From contig NZ_NNRI01000011.1 of the NCBI RefSeq assembly GCF_002270415.1, positions 1 through 64,000 on the forward strand: 64,000 nt of DNA, in the 5' to 3' direction. The stretch comes from Mesorhizobium sophorae. Its GTDB lineage: Bacteria; Pseudomonadota; Alphaproteobacteria; Rhizobiales; Rhizobiaceae. The position numbers and the translations under genes were made by a program. Below, in pieces: positions 27,097 through 36,280 of this stretch; positions within the stretch are counted from its first letter, which is position 1; the number at the start of each line of letters is the position of its first letter. The notes beneath the pieces were generated by a model. It was not told the origin of the DNA. It worked only from the letters and a program-made list of their open reading frames with translations, and searched no databases.

Positions 27097-28746
27097 ATGG
27101 CGGTGAACAGGAATTACATCCTTCTCTTCCTGTTCAGCCTAGTGATGACGGTTTCGGGGCTGGCGTCGATGCCGCCGATCGACCGCGACGAGTCGCGCTT
27201 CGTCCAGGCCACCAAGCAGATGGCCGAGAGCGGGGACTATGTCGACATCCGCTTTCAGGATGCCTCGCGCTACCAGAAGCCGATCGGCATCTACTGGCTG
27301 CAATCGGCGGCCGTGGCGCTGAGCGGGGAGGGCGCTGCCGCTCCGATCTGGGTTTATCGCACGGTTTCGGCGCTTGGCATTGCCATTGCTGTCCTGGCGA
27401 TCGCCTGGACCGGCACCAATCTGTTCGGGGCCAATGCCGGCATCGCCGCCGGCCTGGTCATGGCGGCGATCTTCGCCACCGCTTTCGAAGGCCGCGACGC
27501 CAAGACCGACGCGATGCTGCTGGCCTGTTGCGTTGCGGCGCAAGGCGCGCTGGCTCAGATCTATCTGGCGTCGCGCCGGAACCAACCTGTGGCCGGCCAT
27601 CTCTGGTGGATCTTCTGGATTGCGCAAGGCGCGGCGATCCTCATCAAGGGCCCGATTGCGCCGCTGCTGTCGGCACTCACCATCGCCGTGCTGTTCGCCT
27701 TCGAGCGTGACGGGCGCTGGCTGTCGAAGCTCAAGGTGGGGCGCGGCCTGGCGCTCGTCGTGCTGATCGTGCTGCCCTGGCTCGCGCTGATCACCTGGAA
27801 GAGCGGCGGCGCCTTCCTGCAGCAGGCCGTCGGCAAGGACATGATCGGCAAGGTCGCGTCGGGCGAGGAATCGCATGGCCTGCCACCCGGCTTCTACATG
27901 CTGACCTATTCGCTGTTCATGTGGCCTTTCGGCCTGATCGCGGTCGGCGCCGGGCTCCAGGCACTGAACCGTTTGCGCGACGATCCGAGGCTGCGTTTCT
28001 GCCTCGCCTGGTACATTCCGTTCTGGCTGGTGTTCGAGCTGATCCCGACCAAGCTGCCGCATTATGTCCTGCCGGCCTATCCCGGCATGGCATTGCTGAT
28101 CGGCTGGCTTTTGACGCTGTCGCCGCAGGAGGCGAATGCGCCGCTCAGGCGCTGGCAGGACTGGTTGTGGTGGTCGACGGCGTTTGGTCTCGCCGTGGTC
28201 AGTCTCGGCCTGGCCGCGGTCTGCGTCGGCGCGCCGATCTACCTCACAGGTACGTTCTCATGGTGGAGCATTCCGGCCGCCGCGGCAGCACTGGGCGCCG
28301 GCTACTTCGCCTTTTCGCGGCAGTTGCAAGTGCCGCTCCGCCGCATCGGTGCCATCGCCGTTTGCGCAGGCATTACCTATGCGCTGCTGTTCGGCGTCAT
28401 AGCGCCTTCGCTGAAGCCGATCTGGCTGAGCCCGGCCATCGAGGCGGCGGTGCGCGCCAACAAGCCCTGCGACACCACCGTGCTGGCCTCGTCGCGATTT
28501 CAGGAACCGAGCCTGGTGTTCCTGGTCGGCACGAAAACGGTGCTGACCAATGTCGAGGGCGTCGCCAGGCATCTGTTTACCGATCCGGCCTGCGCGTTGG
28601 CACTGGCATCGGTCGAGGACGAGCAGAAACTGACTGGCCTGCTGGCGGCACAAGGCAAATCGGTGAACCGCGTTGCCCTGATCGACGGCCTCAACTATTC
28701 GTCGGGAGACAAACTTTCGCTCGGTCTCTATCGTGTGGCGCCATGA
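27097..28746 (+). CDS. GT39/ArnT-like lipid A glycosyltransferase
   Basis: Polytopic membrane protein of 549 aa with about 12 transmembrane segments and a periplasmic C-terminal domain. The N-terminal PPIDRDESRF (about 26-35) carries the catalytic-type D-E pair of PMT/ArnT enzymes, followed by RYQKPIGIYWLQ (about 60-71), also characteristic. ArnT-like enzymes transfer a sugar from polyprenyl phosphate to lipid A on the periplasmic face. In Mesorhizobium loti the GT39 enzyme RgtF adds galacturonic acid to the 1-position of lipid A. The neighbouring GT2, LAB_N and PAP2 genes make this a good RgtF candidate, but I cannot verify orthology from sequence alone. Confidence 0.88.
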   Translation: MAVNRNYILLFLFSLVMTVSGLASMPPIDRDESRFVQATKQMAESGDYVDIRFQDASRYQKPIGIYWLQSAAVALSGEGAAAPIWVYRTVSALGIAIAVLAIAWTGTNLFGANAGIAAGLVMAAIFATAFEGRDAKTDAMLLACCVAAQGALAQIYLASRRNQPVAGHLWWIFWIAQGAAILIKGPIAPLLSALTIAVLFAFERDGRWLSKLKVGRGLALVVLIVLPWLALITWKSGGAFLQQAVGKDMIGKVASGEESHGLPPGFYMLTYSLFMWPFGLIAVGAGLQALNRLRDDPRLRFCLAWYIPFWLVFELIPTKLPHYVLPAYPGMALLIGWLLTLSPQEANAPLRRWQDWLWWSTAFGLAVVSLGLAAVCVGAPIYLTGTFSWWSIPAAAAALGAGYFAFSRQLQVPLRRIGAIAVCAGITYALLFGVIAPSLKPIWLSPAIEAAVRANKPCDTTVLASSRFQEPSLVFLVGTKTVLTNVEGVARHLFTDPACALALASVEDEQKLTGLLAAQGKSVNRVALIDGLNYSSGDKLSLGLYRVAP

Positions 28747-28776
28747 CGGCTCGTCGATGACAGGCTCGAATTTCCT

Positions 28777-29607
28777 ATGCTGGTGAAATCGCGCCCTTCC
28801 GTTTCCGGTATGCTCCTTGGGGTGGGGCGCCGATCCCTCGACAATTTTCGCGACACGATGCAGATCGCAAGAAAGCGCTTTGCCGCTCGTCCCGCCAGGT
28901 ACCCGAACATAGTTTGGCCGGTCTGGGGCCTGGTCTGGGTCTTGCTGACGGCGGCGGCGTTTGTTCGCCTCGACACCCCGGCCGGGATACTTCATGGCCA
29001 GTGGTCGCCAGGGTTCGTCCACCTGGCCGATTTTTTCACCCAGTTCGGCCTCGGTGGCTGGTATCTCATTCCATCAGCGCTTTTGCTCGTCGCCGCGAAC
29101 CTGACGGATTGGCGAAGCCTTTCAAGGCGCTCGCTGATGCTGGTCTACAACTGGACCTGCCTGGCCTTTCTGGTGCTGAGCGCCGCCGGCCTGTCCGGCC
29201 TGGCCGTCAATGTGCTGAAATATGCGATCGGTCGGGCTCGCCCGCTCTATTTCGACGATTTTGGCGTGCTGGCCTTTCATCCCTTTGCCTTCGATGCGCG
29301 CTTCGCCGGTTTCCCGTCCGGCCATGCCACGACCATGGGCGCCGTGTTCGGGGTCGCTCTGCTGTTGTTTCCCCGGCGTTGGTATATCGCCTTGGCGATC
29401 ACCGCCTGCATTGCCTCGACGCGCGTCTTCGTCGGCGCGCACTATCCCAGCGACACCGTCGCCGGCTTCGGCCTCGGCTGCGCCTTCGCGCTGGCGTGCG
29501 GACTGGTCTTTGCCAGGCTCGGCTTCATCTTTCGTCCGGCACGGTCGGGATTGCCGGTCCGCAAGAAGACGTTTCGGCTGATCGGCCCGACAAGCAAGGC
29601 TGGCTGA
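28777..29607 (+). CDS. PAP2-family phosphatase (lipid phosphatase, LpxE-like)
   Basis: Membrane phosphatase of 276 aa with the three PAP2 motifs intact: K148-Y-A-I-G-R-A-R-P, PSGH at 180-183, and S214-T-R ... H222-x3-D226. Several transmembrane helices surround them. It lies 30 nt after the GT39 gene, so it is probably in the same operon. In rhizobia, LpxE (1-position) and LpxF (4'-position) remove lipid A phosphates, which makes room for galacturonic acid. The pairing here suggests removal of the phosphate at the position later glycosylated. An undecaprenyl pyrophosphate phosphatase role is the alternative. It is convergent with the PaiB-like gene. Confidence 0.85.
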   Translation: MLVKSRPSVSGMLLGVGRRSLDNFRDTMQIARKRFAARPARYPNIVWPVWGLVWVLLTAAAFVRLDTPAGILHGQWSPGFVHLADFFTQFGLGGWYLIPSALLLVAANLTDWRSLSRRSLMLVYNWTCLAFLVLSAAGLSGLAVNVLKYAIGRARPLYFDDFGVLAFHPFAFDARFAGFPSGHATTMGAVFGVALLLFPRRWYIALAITACIASTRVFVGAHYPSDTVAGFGLGCAFALACGLVFARLGFIFRPARSGLPVRKKTFRLIGPTSKAG

Positions 29608-29634
29608 GCACCAGGGTTTGGGCCGAAGCTGAGC

Positions 29635-30285
29635 TTAGGCGCCGCCCAGCCCGCCATAAGACCTTACCAGGCGGGCCATGTCGGGTGACTTGTGGTCTTC
29701 GCTTTCGAGCCCTTGCGCAACGCCGACACGATCGGCGACCGGCCGGTTCTGACTGACCTTCCACTTGCCGTGGATTTCTGCGATCTCGATTTCCAGCCCG
29801 ATGATGCCCTTGATCTGCGACTGGATGAAGGGCGCCGGCGCGTCGGTCACCGCCCAGGGTGCGGCGCGGGTGCCTTCCTGGGACGCGGTCAGGTCGGCGA
29901 TCTGCTGCGCCAGCCAGGCCTGGTCATCCATCACCTTGACGGTGCCGCGCACCTGCACGATGGCATAGTTCCAGGTCGGCACCACCTTGCCGGTCTCGCG
30001 CTTGGTCTCGTACCAGGACGGCGTGACATAGGCATCGGTGCCCTGGAAGACGATCAGCACCGGTGACGCCGGATTGTCGGCCAACAGCTGCCATTGCGGA
30101 TTGGCCTTCGCCAGATGGGCGCGCAGCCTGCCGTTCGGCGGCACGTCTGCGTCGAGCAGGAACGGGATGGCATTGGCGACCGGCCCCTCGGCTCCGTTGC
30201 AAATCAACAGGCCGAGCGGATGCGCCCGGATCAGTCCGTGCAGGATCTCCGGCCGTGTTTCCCTGAAATGAGGAGGCTCGTACAT
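29635..30285 (-). CDS. PaiB-like FMN-binding negative regulator family protein
   Basis: Protein of 216 aa of the PaiB (FMN_bind_2) family: MYEPPHFRE at the N-terminus, GPVANAIPFLLD (about 34-45), AYVTPSWYETK (about 85-95) and VPTWNYAIVQVRG (about 102-114) are diagnostic. In Bacillus PaiB represses sporulation and protease genes, but rhizobial members are not characterised, and a flavin-binding split-barrel fold is the safer call. It begins 18 nt after the alpha/beta hydrolase stop, so the two are probably co-transcribed. Confidence 0.88.
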   Translation of the reverse strand: MYEPPHFRETRPEILHGLIRAHPLGLLICNGAEGPVANAIPFLLDADVPPNGRLRAHLAKANPQWQLLADNPASPVLIVFQGTDAYVTPSWYETKRETGKVVPTWNYAIVQVRGTVKVMDDQAWLAQQIADLTASQEGTRAAPWAVTDAPAPFIQSQIKGIIGLEIEIAEIHGKWKVSQNRPVADRVGVAQGLESEDHKSPDMARLVRSYGGLGGA

Positions 30286-30303
30286 CGCTGCCCGCTTCCC
30301 TGC

Positions 30304-30978
30304 CTATCTCAGCCGCTTCGGCCGCGGATCCGACAGCTCGCCGGCCAGCCGGCGATCGAGATAGTCGGCACATTCCTCGAGCAGCAGGTCGGCATCGTTG
30401 GAGAAGAAATGGTTGGCGCCGGGCAAGGTCTTCTGCGTGATGGTGATGCCCTTTTGCGTGTGCAGCTTGTCGACCAGGCCTTGCACATCCTTCGGCGGCG
30501 CCACCTTGTCGGCATCGCCATGGATGATCAGGCCCGACGACGGGCAGGGCGCCAGGAACGAGAAATCATAGGTGTTGGGCTGCGGCGCGATTGAGATGAA
30601 GCCTTCGATCTCCGGCCGGCGCATCAGCAACTGCATGCCGATCCAGGAGCCGAACGAGTAACCGGCGACCCAGCAGCTCTTGGAATCCGGATGCAGCGAC
30701 TGCACCCAGTCGAGTGCCGCCGCCGCATCAGACAACTCGCCGGTGCCATGGTCGAACTCGCCCTGGCTGCGGCCGATGCCGCGGAAATTGAAGCGAAGCG
30801 TGGTGAAATCCCGCTTCTGGAACATGTAGAAGAGGTCGTAGACGATCTTGTTGTTCATCGTGCCGCCGAATTGCGGGTGCGGGTGCAGGACGATGGCAAT
30901 CGGCGCGCTCTTTTCCTTGGAAGGCTGGTAGCGTCCCTCCAGGCGGCCGGCAGGACCGGTAAAAATGACCTCAGGCAT
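30304..30978 (-). CDS. Alpha/beta hydrolase
   Basis: Protein of 224 aa starting MPEVIFTGPAGR, with GGAG 6 nt upstream of the ATG at 30976-30978. It has the alpha/beta-hydrolase fold: oxyanion-region HPHPQFGGTMNN (about 31-42), FNFRGIGRSQG (about 61-71), nucleophile elbow GYSFGSWIG (serine about 108), acid in HGDADKV and histidine in PGANHFF. Length and motifs fit the short esterase-like YfhR/COG2945 group. Substrate unknown. Transcribed divergently from the iron-sulfur operon and upstream of the PaiB-like gene. Confidence 0.88.
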   Translation of the reverse strand: MPEVIFTGPAGRLEGRYQPSKEKSAPIAIVLHPHPQFGGTMNNKIVYDLFYMFQKRDFTTLRFNFRGIGRSQGEFDHGTGELSDAAAALDWVQSLHPDSKSCWVAGYSFGSWIGMQLLMRRPEIEGFISIAPQPNTYDFSFLAPCPSSGLIIHGDADKVAPPKDVQGLVDKLHTQKGITITQKTLPGANHFFSNDADLLLEECADYLDRRLAGELSDPRPKRLR

Positions 30979-31070
30979 GAAATACTCCACTTGGGTAATA
31001 CGAATGCGCGGCGCCCGGAACGTGTCTTCCTCTGGCCTTGACGCAGGGCGAGCGTCTTCTTAGAAGCTAG

Positions 31071-31087
31071 TTTAGAATTGTTCAAAA
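31071..31087 (+). promoter_or_regulatory. Candidate Irr iron-control element (ICE box)
   Basis: TTTAGAATTGTTCAAAA matches the published rhizobial Irr-binding consensus TTTAGAA-N3-TTCTAAA at 13 of 14 specified positions. It lies 133 bp upstream of the start of the iron-sulfur operon. Irr represses or activates iron genes in response to haem status in Rhizobiales, and suf operons are known members of that regulon. The direction of control here is not readable from sequence. Confidence 0.7.
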
Positions 31088-31219
31088 CTGAGTGGCCAGA
31101 CGTCGAGCCGGGCCACCCGCGCCGCAAGCCGCGTAAATAGGACGGCTCGCCTTGGAATTTCAAGGAAATAACGCGATACGACAGCGGAATGGCTTCTGAC
31201 GGGAACCAAACGGACGAAA

Positions 31220-32383
31220 ATGGCCGGAATGCGCGCCTATCTCGACTATAATGCCAGTGCGCCGCTGCTTGCCGCGGCGCGCGAGGCTATGGTCGCCGCA
31301 CTTGATGTCGCCGCCAACCCGTCATCGGTCCACACCGAAGGGCGCGCCGCACGGCGCCTGATCGAGACCGCAAGGCGAGATGTCGCGGCACTGGTCAACG
31401 CCAAGGCCGAGCATGTCGTGTTCACCTCCGGCGCGACGGAAGCGGCCTCGACGCTGCTGACATCAGACTGGCAGATGGGGCGCGGCAGCGTGCGCATGAG
31501 CCGTCTTTACGTGTCCGAGGCCGATCATCCCTGCCTGTTGAATGGCGGGCGCTTCCCGGCAGCGCAGGTGACGCGGATTGGCGTCGATGCCGACGGCATC
31601 GCCGATCTCGACGCGTTGGCAGCCGCACTCGCCCGTCATGACAAGGCCGAGGGCCTGCCGCTGGTCGCCATCCATGCCGCCAACAACGAGACCGGCGTCA
31701 TCCAGCCGATCGATCGGATCGCCCCGGTCGTCAAGGCTGCGGGCGGTGTCCTCGTCGTCGATGCCGTCCAGGCAGCGGGACGCGTTTCGATCGATCTATC
31801 ATCGGGTTACGCCGATTATCTGATTTTGTCTTCGCACAAGATCGGCGGCCCCAAGGGCGTCGGCGCCATCGTCGCCGCCTCCGATCTGATGATGCCGAAG
31901 CCGCTGATCAATGGCGGTGGCCAGGAAAAAGGCCATCGCGGCGGCACCGAAAACCTTGCCGCCATCGCCGGCTTTGGCGCCGCGGCACGCAAGGCGCTCG
32001 AAGGGCTGCGGTCGATGGACACGGTGCGGCAGCGCCGCGACGAGATCGAGGCCATCGTGAAAATGCTGGTGCCGGATGCGGAAATCTTTGGAACCGGCGC
32101 ACCAAGGCTTGCCAACGCCACATTCTTCGCTATTGCGGGCATCAAAGCCGAAACCGCGCAGATCGCCTTCGATCTGGCCGGCGTGGCGCTGTCGGCCGGC
32201 TCCGCCTGTTCGTCGGGCAAGGTCGGGCCGAGCCATGTGCTGAAAGCCATGGGATACGGCGACTGCCTTGGCGCCTTGCGCGTGTCGATCGGTGCCTCGA
32301 CCGGCGCTGAGGACATCGAACTGTTTCGCACCGCGCTGGCGGCAATCGCCGCACGTCGGGCGAGTAGGGAAAGGGCCGCATGA
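31220..32383 (+). CDS. Cysteine desulfurase, IscS/NifS type
   Basis: PLP enzyme of 387 aa that removes sulfur from cysteine for cluster assembly. Motifs: N-terminal YLDYNASAP, H-A-A-N-N-E-T-G (about 150-157), PLP-lysine in SSHKIGGPKG (about 204-213), and catalytic cysteine in SAGSACSSG (about 323-331), the group I (IscS/NifS) signature. The start may be the ATG at 31220 or the one 9 nt later. It is the first gene of a run that continues with sufB; the operon therefore encodes two desulfurases, this one and SufS. Confidence 0.92.
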   Translation: MAGMRAYLDYNASAPLLAAAREAMVAALDVAANPSSVHTEGRAARRLIETARRDVAALVNAKAEHVVFTSGATEAASTLLTSDWQMGRGSVRMSRLYVSEADHPCLLNGGRFPAAQVTRIGVDADGIADLDALAAALARHDKAEGLPLVAIHAANNETGVIQPIDRIAPVVKAAGGVLVVDAVQAAGRVSIDLSSGYADYLILSSHKIGGPKGVGAIVAASDLMMPKPLINGGGQEKGHRGGTENLAAIAGFGAAARKALEGLRSMDTVRQRRDEIEAIVKMLVPDAEIFGTGAPRLANATFFAIAGIKAETAQIAFDLAGVALSAGSACSSGKVGPSHVLKAMGYGDCLGALRVSIGASTGAEDIELFRTALAAIAARRASRERAA

Positions 32384-32571
32384 GCAGCGGCCGGACATAG
32401 ACAGGCCTTCGGTCTGGTAGAGCCGTGCGTTTTATGCTGGACGGGTGAATTTCCGGTCAAAACGCACTATATGGAACTTACGCTGCCGCGAATGCCTCTT
32501 CGGCGTTCATTTGGCGGTGCCATAGTTTGAAAACTGTCGGGCCTTGACCCCGGCGTGGATGGAGAACGCAT

Positions 32572-34089
32572 ATGCCTGCTGTGCAGGACACGATCGATCG
32601 GGTCCGAAAGATCGACGTCGACCAATACAAATACGGATTCCAGACTGAAATCGCGATGGACAAGGCCCCCAAGGGCCTCAGCGAAGACATCATCCGTTTC
32701 ATTTCGGCCAAGAAGGACGAACCGTCCTGGATGCTGGAATGGCGCCTGGAAGCGTATCGCCGCTGGCTGACGCTGGACGAGCCGACCTGGGCGCGCGTTC
32801 ACTATCCGAAGATCGATTTCCAGGACATCTACTTCTACGCGGCGCCGAAGAGCACGCCCGGCCCGACGTCGCTCAGCGATGTCGATCCAGAACTGCTGAG
32901 GGTCTATGAGAAGCTCGGCATCCCGCTGCGGGAGCAGGAAATTCTGGCCGGCGTGCAGAAGACCGACGCCTCGGAACTCGAGGAAGTCAGCGACAATGTC
33001 TACAAGTCGGGCCGCGTCGCCGTCGATGCGGTCTTCGATTCCGTCTCCGTCGTCACCACCTTCAAGAAGGAGCTGGCGCAGGCCGGCGTCATCTTCTGCT
33101 CGATCTCGGAAGCCATCCGCGAGCATCCGGAACTGGTGAAGAAATATCTCGGCTCGGTCGTGCCGACCTCCGACAACTACTACGCCACGCTGAATTCCGC
33201 CGTGTTCACCGACGGCTCCTTCGTCTTCGTGCCCAAGGGCGTGCGCTGCCCGATGGAGCTGTCGACCTATTTCCGCATGAACGAGAAGAACACCGGCCAG
33301 TTCGAGCGCACGCTGATCATCGCCGAGGAGGGGGCTTACGTCTCCTATCTCGAAGGCTGCACGGCGCCGCAACGCGACGAGAACCAGCTTCACGCCGCGG
33401 TCGTCGAACTGGTGGCGCTCGACGATGCCGAGATCAAATATTCGACGGTGCAGAACTGGTACCCCGGCGACGCCGAAGGTAAGGGCGGCATCTACAATTT
33501 CGTCACCAAGCGCGGCGACTGCCGTGGCGACCGCTCGAAGATTTCGTGGACGCAGGTCGAGACCGGCTCCGCCATCACCTGGAAGTACCCGAGTTGCATC
33601 CTGCGCGGCGACGATTCCAGCGGCGAGTTCTATTCGATCGCCGTCTCGAACGGCTACCAGCAGGTCGACAGCGGCACCAAGATGATCCATCTCGGCAAGA
33701 ACACGTCGAGCCGCATCATCTCCAAGGGCATCGCCGCCGGCTTCTCGCAGAATACCTATCGCGGCCAGGTCTCGGCGCACCGCAAGGCGACCAATGCCCG
33801 CAACTTCACCAACTGTGATTCCCTGCTGATCGGTGACCAGTGCGGCGCGCACACCGTCCCCTACATGGAAGCCAAGAATTCGACGGCGCAGTTCGAGCAC
33901 GAAGCGACGACCTCGAAGATTTCCGAGGACCAGAAATTCTACGTCATGCAGCGTGGCATTCCCGAAGAGGAAGCGATCGCGCTGATCGTCAACGGCTTCG
34001 TCAAGGACGTCATCCAGCAACTGCCGATGGAATTCGCCGTCGAGGCGCAGAAGCTGATCGGGATCTCGCTTGAAGGCTCGGTCGGCTGA
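32572..34089 (+). CDS. sufB: Fe-S cluster assembly scaffold protein SufB
   Basis: Protein of 505 aa, usual length for SufB, which with SufC and SufD forms the BC2D scaffold on which clusters are built. Recognisable stretches: [20 protein letters not shown] (about 206-225), [14 protein letters not shown] (about 262-275), [17 protein letters not shown] (about 414-430). The last includes the conserved C-D-S and the C-terminal cysteine implicated in sulfur acceptance. RBS GGAGAA lies 6 nt upstream. The 188-nt gap from the desulfurase shows no gene; it could hold an internal promoter. Confidence 0.96.
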   Translation: MPAVQDTIDRVRKIDVDQYKYGFQTEIAMDKAPKGLSEDIIRFISAKKDEPSWMLEWRLEAYRRWLTLDEPTWARVHYPKIDFQDIYFYAAPKSTPGPTSLSDVDPELLRVYEKLGIPLREQEILAGVQKTDASELEEVSDNVYKSGRVAVDAVFDSVSVVTTFKKELAQAGVIFCSISEAIREHPELVKKYLGSVVPTSDNYYATLNSAVFTDGSFVFVPKGVRCPMELSTYFRMNEKNTGQFERTLIIAEEGAYVSYLEGCTAPQRDENQLHAAVVELVALDDAEIKYSTVQNWYPGDAEGKGGIYNFVTKRGDCRGDRSKISWTQVETGSAITWKYPSCILRGDDSSGEFYSIAVSNGYQQVDSGTKMIHLGKNTSSRIISKGIAAGFSQNTYRGQVSAHRKATNARNFTNCDSLLIGDQCGAHTVPYMEAKNSTAQFEHEATTSKISEDQKFYVMQRGIPEEEAIALIVNGFVKDVIQQLPMEFAVEAQKLIGISLEGSVG

Positions 34090-34115
34090 CCGGACAAATA
34101 TTCAGGAAACAAAGA

Positions 34116-34871
34116 ATGCTTGAAATCAGAAATCTGCACGCCCGCATCGTCGATGACGGCACTGAAATCATCCGTGGCCTGAACCTGACGGTGAAAGCCG
34201 GTGAGGTCGCCGCGATCATGGGGCCGAATGGCTCGGGCAAGTCGACGCTGTCCTACATCCTCGCCGGTCGCGAGGACTATGAGGTGACCGAGGGCGACAT
34301 CCTCTACAACGGCCAGTCGATCCTCGAAATGGATCCGGCCGAGCGCGCCACTTCCGGCATCTTCCTCGCCTTCCAGTATCCGATGGAGATACCGGGCGTA
34401 GCGACCATGGAATTCCTGAAGGTTGCGATGAACGAGCAGCGCAAGGCGCGTGGGGAAGAGCCGCTGAAGATCCCGGAATTCCTGAAGCGCGTGAAGGAAG
34501 CCGCCGCCTCGCTCAGCATGGACATGGCGATGTTGAAGCGGCCGCTCAATGTCGGCTTCTCGGGCGGCGAGAAGAAGCGCGCCGAGATCCTGCAGATGAA
34601 GTTGCTGGAACCGAAGCTCTGCGTGCTCGACGAGACCGATTCCGGCCTCGATATCGATGCGCTGAAGATCGTTTCGGATGGCGTCAACGCGTTGCGTGCG
34701 CCCGACCGTGCGTTCCTGGTCATCACCCACTACCAGCGCCTGCTCGAACACATCGTGCCTGACTCGGTGCACGTGCTCTACAGGGGCCAGGTCATCAAGT
34801 CCGGCGACAAGTCGCTGGCGCTGGATCTGGAAGCCAATGGCTATGCCGGCGTGATCGGCGAAGCCGCGTGA
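34116..34871 (+). CDS. sufC: Fe-S cluster assembly ATPase SufC
   Basis: ABC-type ATPase of 251 aa that drives conformational change in the SufBCD scaffold. Walker A GPNGSGKST (about 35-43), signature FSGGEKKR (about 148-155), Walker B LCVLDETDSGLD (about 168-179) with the SufC-typical D-E-T-D-S-G, and the H-loop ITHYQRL are present. Cytosolic, no membrane segment. It follows sufB by 26 nt and is 1 nt from the next possible start, so the three genes are one transcription unit. Confidence 0.96.
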   Translation: MLEIRNLHARIVDDGTEIIRGLNLTVKAGEVAAIMGPNGSGKSTLSYILAGREDYEVTEGDILYNGQSILEMDPAERATSGIFLAFQYPMEIPGVATMEFLKVAMNEQRKARGEEPLKIPEFLKRVKEAAASLSMDMAMLKRPLNVGFSGGEKKRAEILQMKLLEPKLCVLDETDSGLDIDALKIVSDGVNALRAPDRAFLVITHYQRLLEHIVPDSVHVLYRGQVIKSGDKSLALDLEANGYAGVIGEAA

Positions 34872-34896
34872 GATGCCAGAAGGCAAGGTCAAACTG

Positions 34897-36165
34897 ATGA
34901 ATATGCACACTCAGCCCCAGCGGACACCGGCCGAAACAGCGTTGATCGACGCGTTCGGCGACCGGCTGTCGCTGCTGCCGGGCGACGGCGCGGTGATGCT
35001 CAAGCGCGACGACGCCATCGAAGCGATCAAGCACGGCCTGCCGACACGGCGTATCGAATCCTGGCACTACACTGATCTGCGCCGCCTGTTGAACGCGGTG
35101 CCGGACTTCGATCCGGCCGCCATGACCAAGGCTGTCGCACCGATCGTGGAAGGCTCCGCCGTGCTGGCGATCCTGAACGGGAAGTCCGACGCGAAGACGC
35201 CGGCCGTCGAAGGCGTCACCGTGCAGCGCCTGTCGGAAAAACTCACCGACGGCAGCGTAGCACCAGGGCTCGATCCCTATGGCAGCGATGACGCCATCGG
35301 CGCGCTGAACACCGCCTTCGTCGCCGACGGCTATTTTGTCGACATCGCCGACGGCGCCGAACTGGAAAAGCCGATCGAACTGCAGAACCTGCAGGCCGGC
35401 GGCCAGACCCATGTGCGCCTCATGGCGCGTGTTGGCGCTGGCGCCAAGGCCGTTATCGTCGAGCGTCAGGCCGGCGAGGGCGCGGCACTGACGAGCTCGG
35501 TCAGCCAGCTCGTGCTCGGCGAAGGCGCCGAGGTGACGTGGCTGATCGTCCAGGAGCAGCCGGAGACGGCAACACATCTGGCGCAGTTCAAGGCCCATAT
35601 CGGCAAGAATGCGAAACTGACGCTGTTCGTCATGAACGCCGGCGGCAGGCTGGTGCGCCAGGAGGTTATGGTCAGGACGACGGGCGAAGGCGCCGACTTC
35701 AAACTGCGCGGCATCAATCTTCTGGCCGGCGACACCCATACCGACGTGACCATGGTGCTCGACCACGCCGTGCCGCATACGGCCTCGACGGAAGTGATCC
35801 GCAACGTGGTGACGGGCAAGGCGCGGGGCGTGTTCCAGGGCCGCATCAATGTCCACCAATACGCGCAGAAGACCAACGCCAAGATGGCCTGCAACACGCT
35901 GTTGCTGTCGGACGATGGCGAGTTCTCGACCAAGCCGGAGCTTGAAATCTTCGCCGACGACGTGGTTTGCGGCCATGGCGCGACGGTCACCGAAATCGAC
36001 CACGACCATCTGTTCTACCTGATGGCGCGCGGCGTCGACGAGAAGACCGCGCGCGGCCTTCTGGTCAAAGCCTTCGTCGCCGAGGTGATCGAGGAACTGG
36101 ACGACGAGACGATCGTCGACGCGCTCGAAGCGAAGCTCGACGACTGGTTTGTGACACATGGGTGA
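34897..36165 (+). CDS. sufD: Fe-S cluster assembly protein SufD
   Basis: Protein of about 422 aa, paralogous to SufB, completing the scaffold and needed for iron acquisition. The start MNMHTQPQRTP at 34897 has AAGG upstream; an ATG at 34873 directly after sufC is also in frame. Signature regions are RIESWHYTDLRRL (about 48-60), FQGRINVHQYAQKTNAKM (about 312-329), and the C-terminal EIFADDVVCGHGATV (about 351-365) with the conserved C-G-H. It is followed by a 115-nt gap with a perfect hairpin before sufS. Confidence 0.95.
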   Translation: MNMHTQPQRTPAETALIDAFGDRLSLLPGDGAVMLKRDDAIEAIKHGLPTRRIESWHYTDLRRLLNAVPDFDPAAMTKAVAPIVEGSAVLAILNGKSDAKTPAVEGVTVQRLSEKLTDGSVAPGLDPYGSDDAIGALNTAFVADGYFVDIADGAELEKPIELQNLQAGGQTHVRLMARVGAGAKAVIVERQAGEGAALTSSVSQLVLGEGAEVTWLIVQEQPETATHLAQFKAHIGKNAKLTLFVMNAGGRLVRQEVMVRTTGEGADFKLRGINLLAGDTHTDVTMVLDHAVPHTASTEVIRNVVTGKARGVFQGRINVHQYAQKTNAKMACNTLLLSDDGEFSTKPELEIFADDVVCGHGATVTEIDHDHLFYLMARGVDEKTARGLLVKAFVAEVIEELDDETIVDALEAKLDDWFVTHG

Positions 36166-36186
36166 GGCGCGGTCGGCGTAGCCGAC

Positions 36187-36210
36187 AAAAAGCCAACGAT
36201 TTGGCTTTTT
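36187..36210 (+). terminator. Hairpin ending in U-run between sufD and sufS
   Basis: Perfect 10-bp inverted repeat aaaaagccaa / ttggcttttt around the 4-nt loop cgat. The descending arm ends in five T, so it looks like a compact intrinsic terminator inside the suf operon. It may partially uncouple iscS-like-sufBCD from sufS-sufT-sufA. Confidence 0.6.
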
Positions 36211-36280
36211 GAGCGACGAACGCCCGGAGCCATAGCGAAGGGCCGGCTGACGCAGGAGCCCGGGTATCGAAAGACAGACG

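Noticed and set aside
32467..34020. Minus-strand frame of 517 codons over sufB
   Set aside because: Antisense shadow of sufB; no domain recognised.
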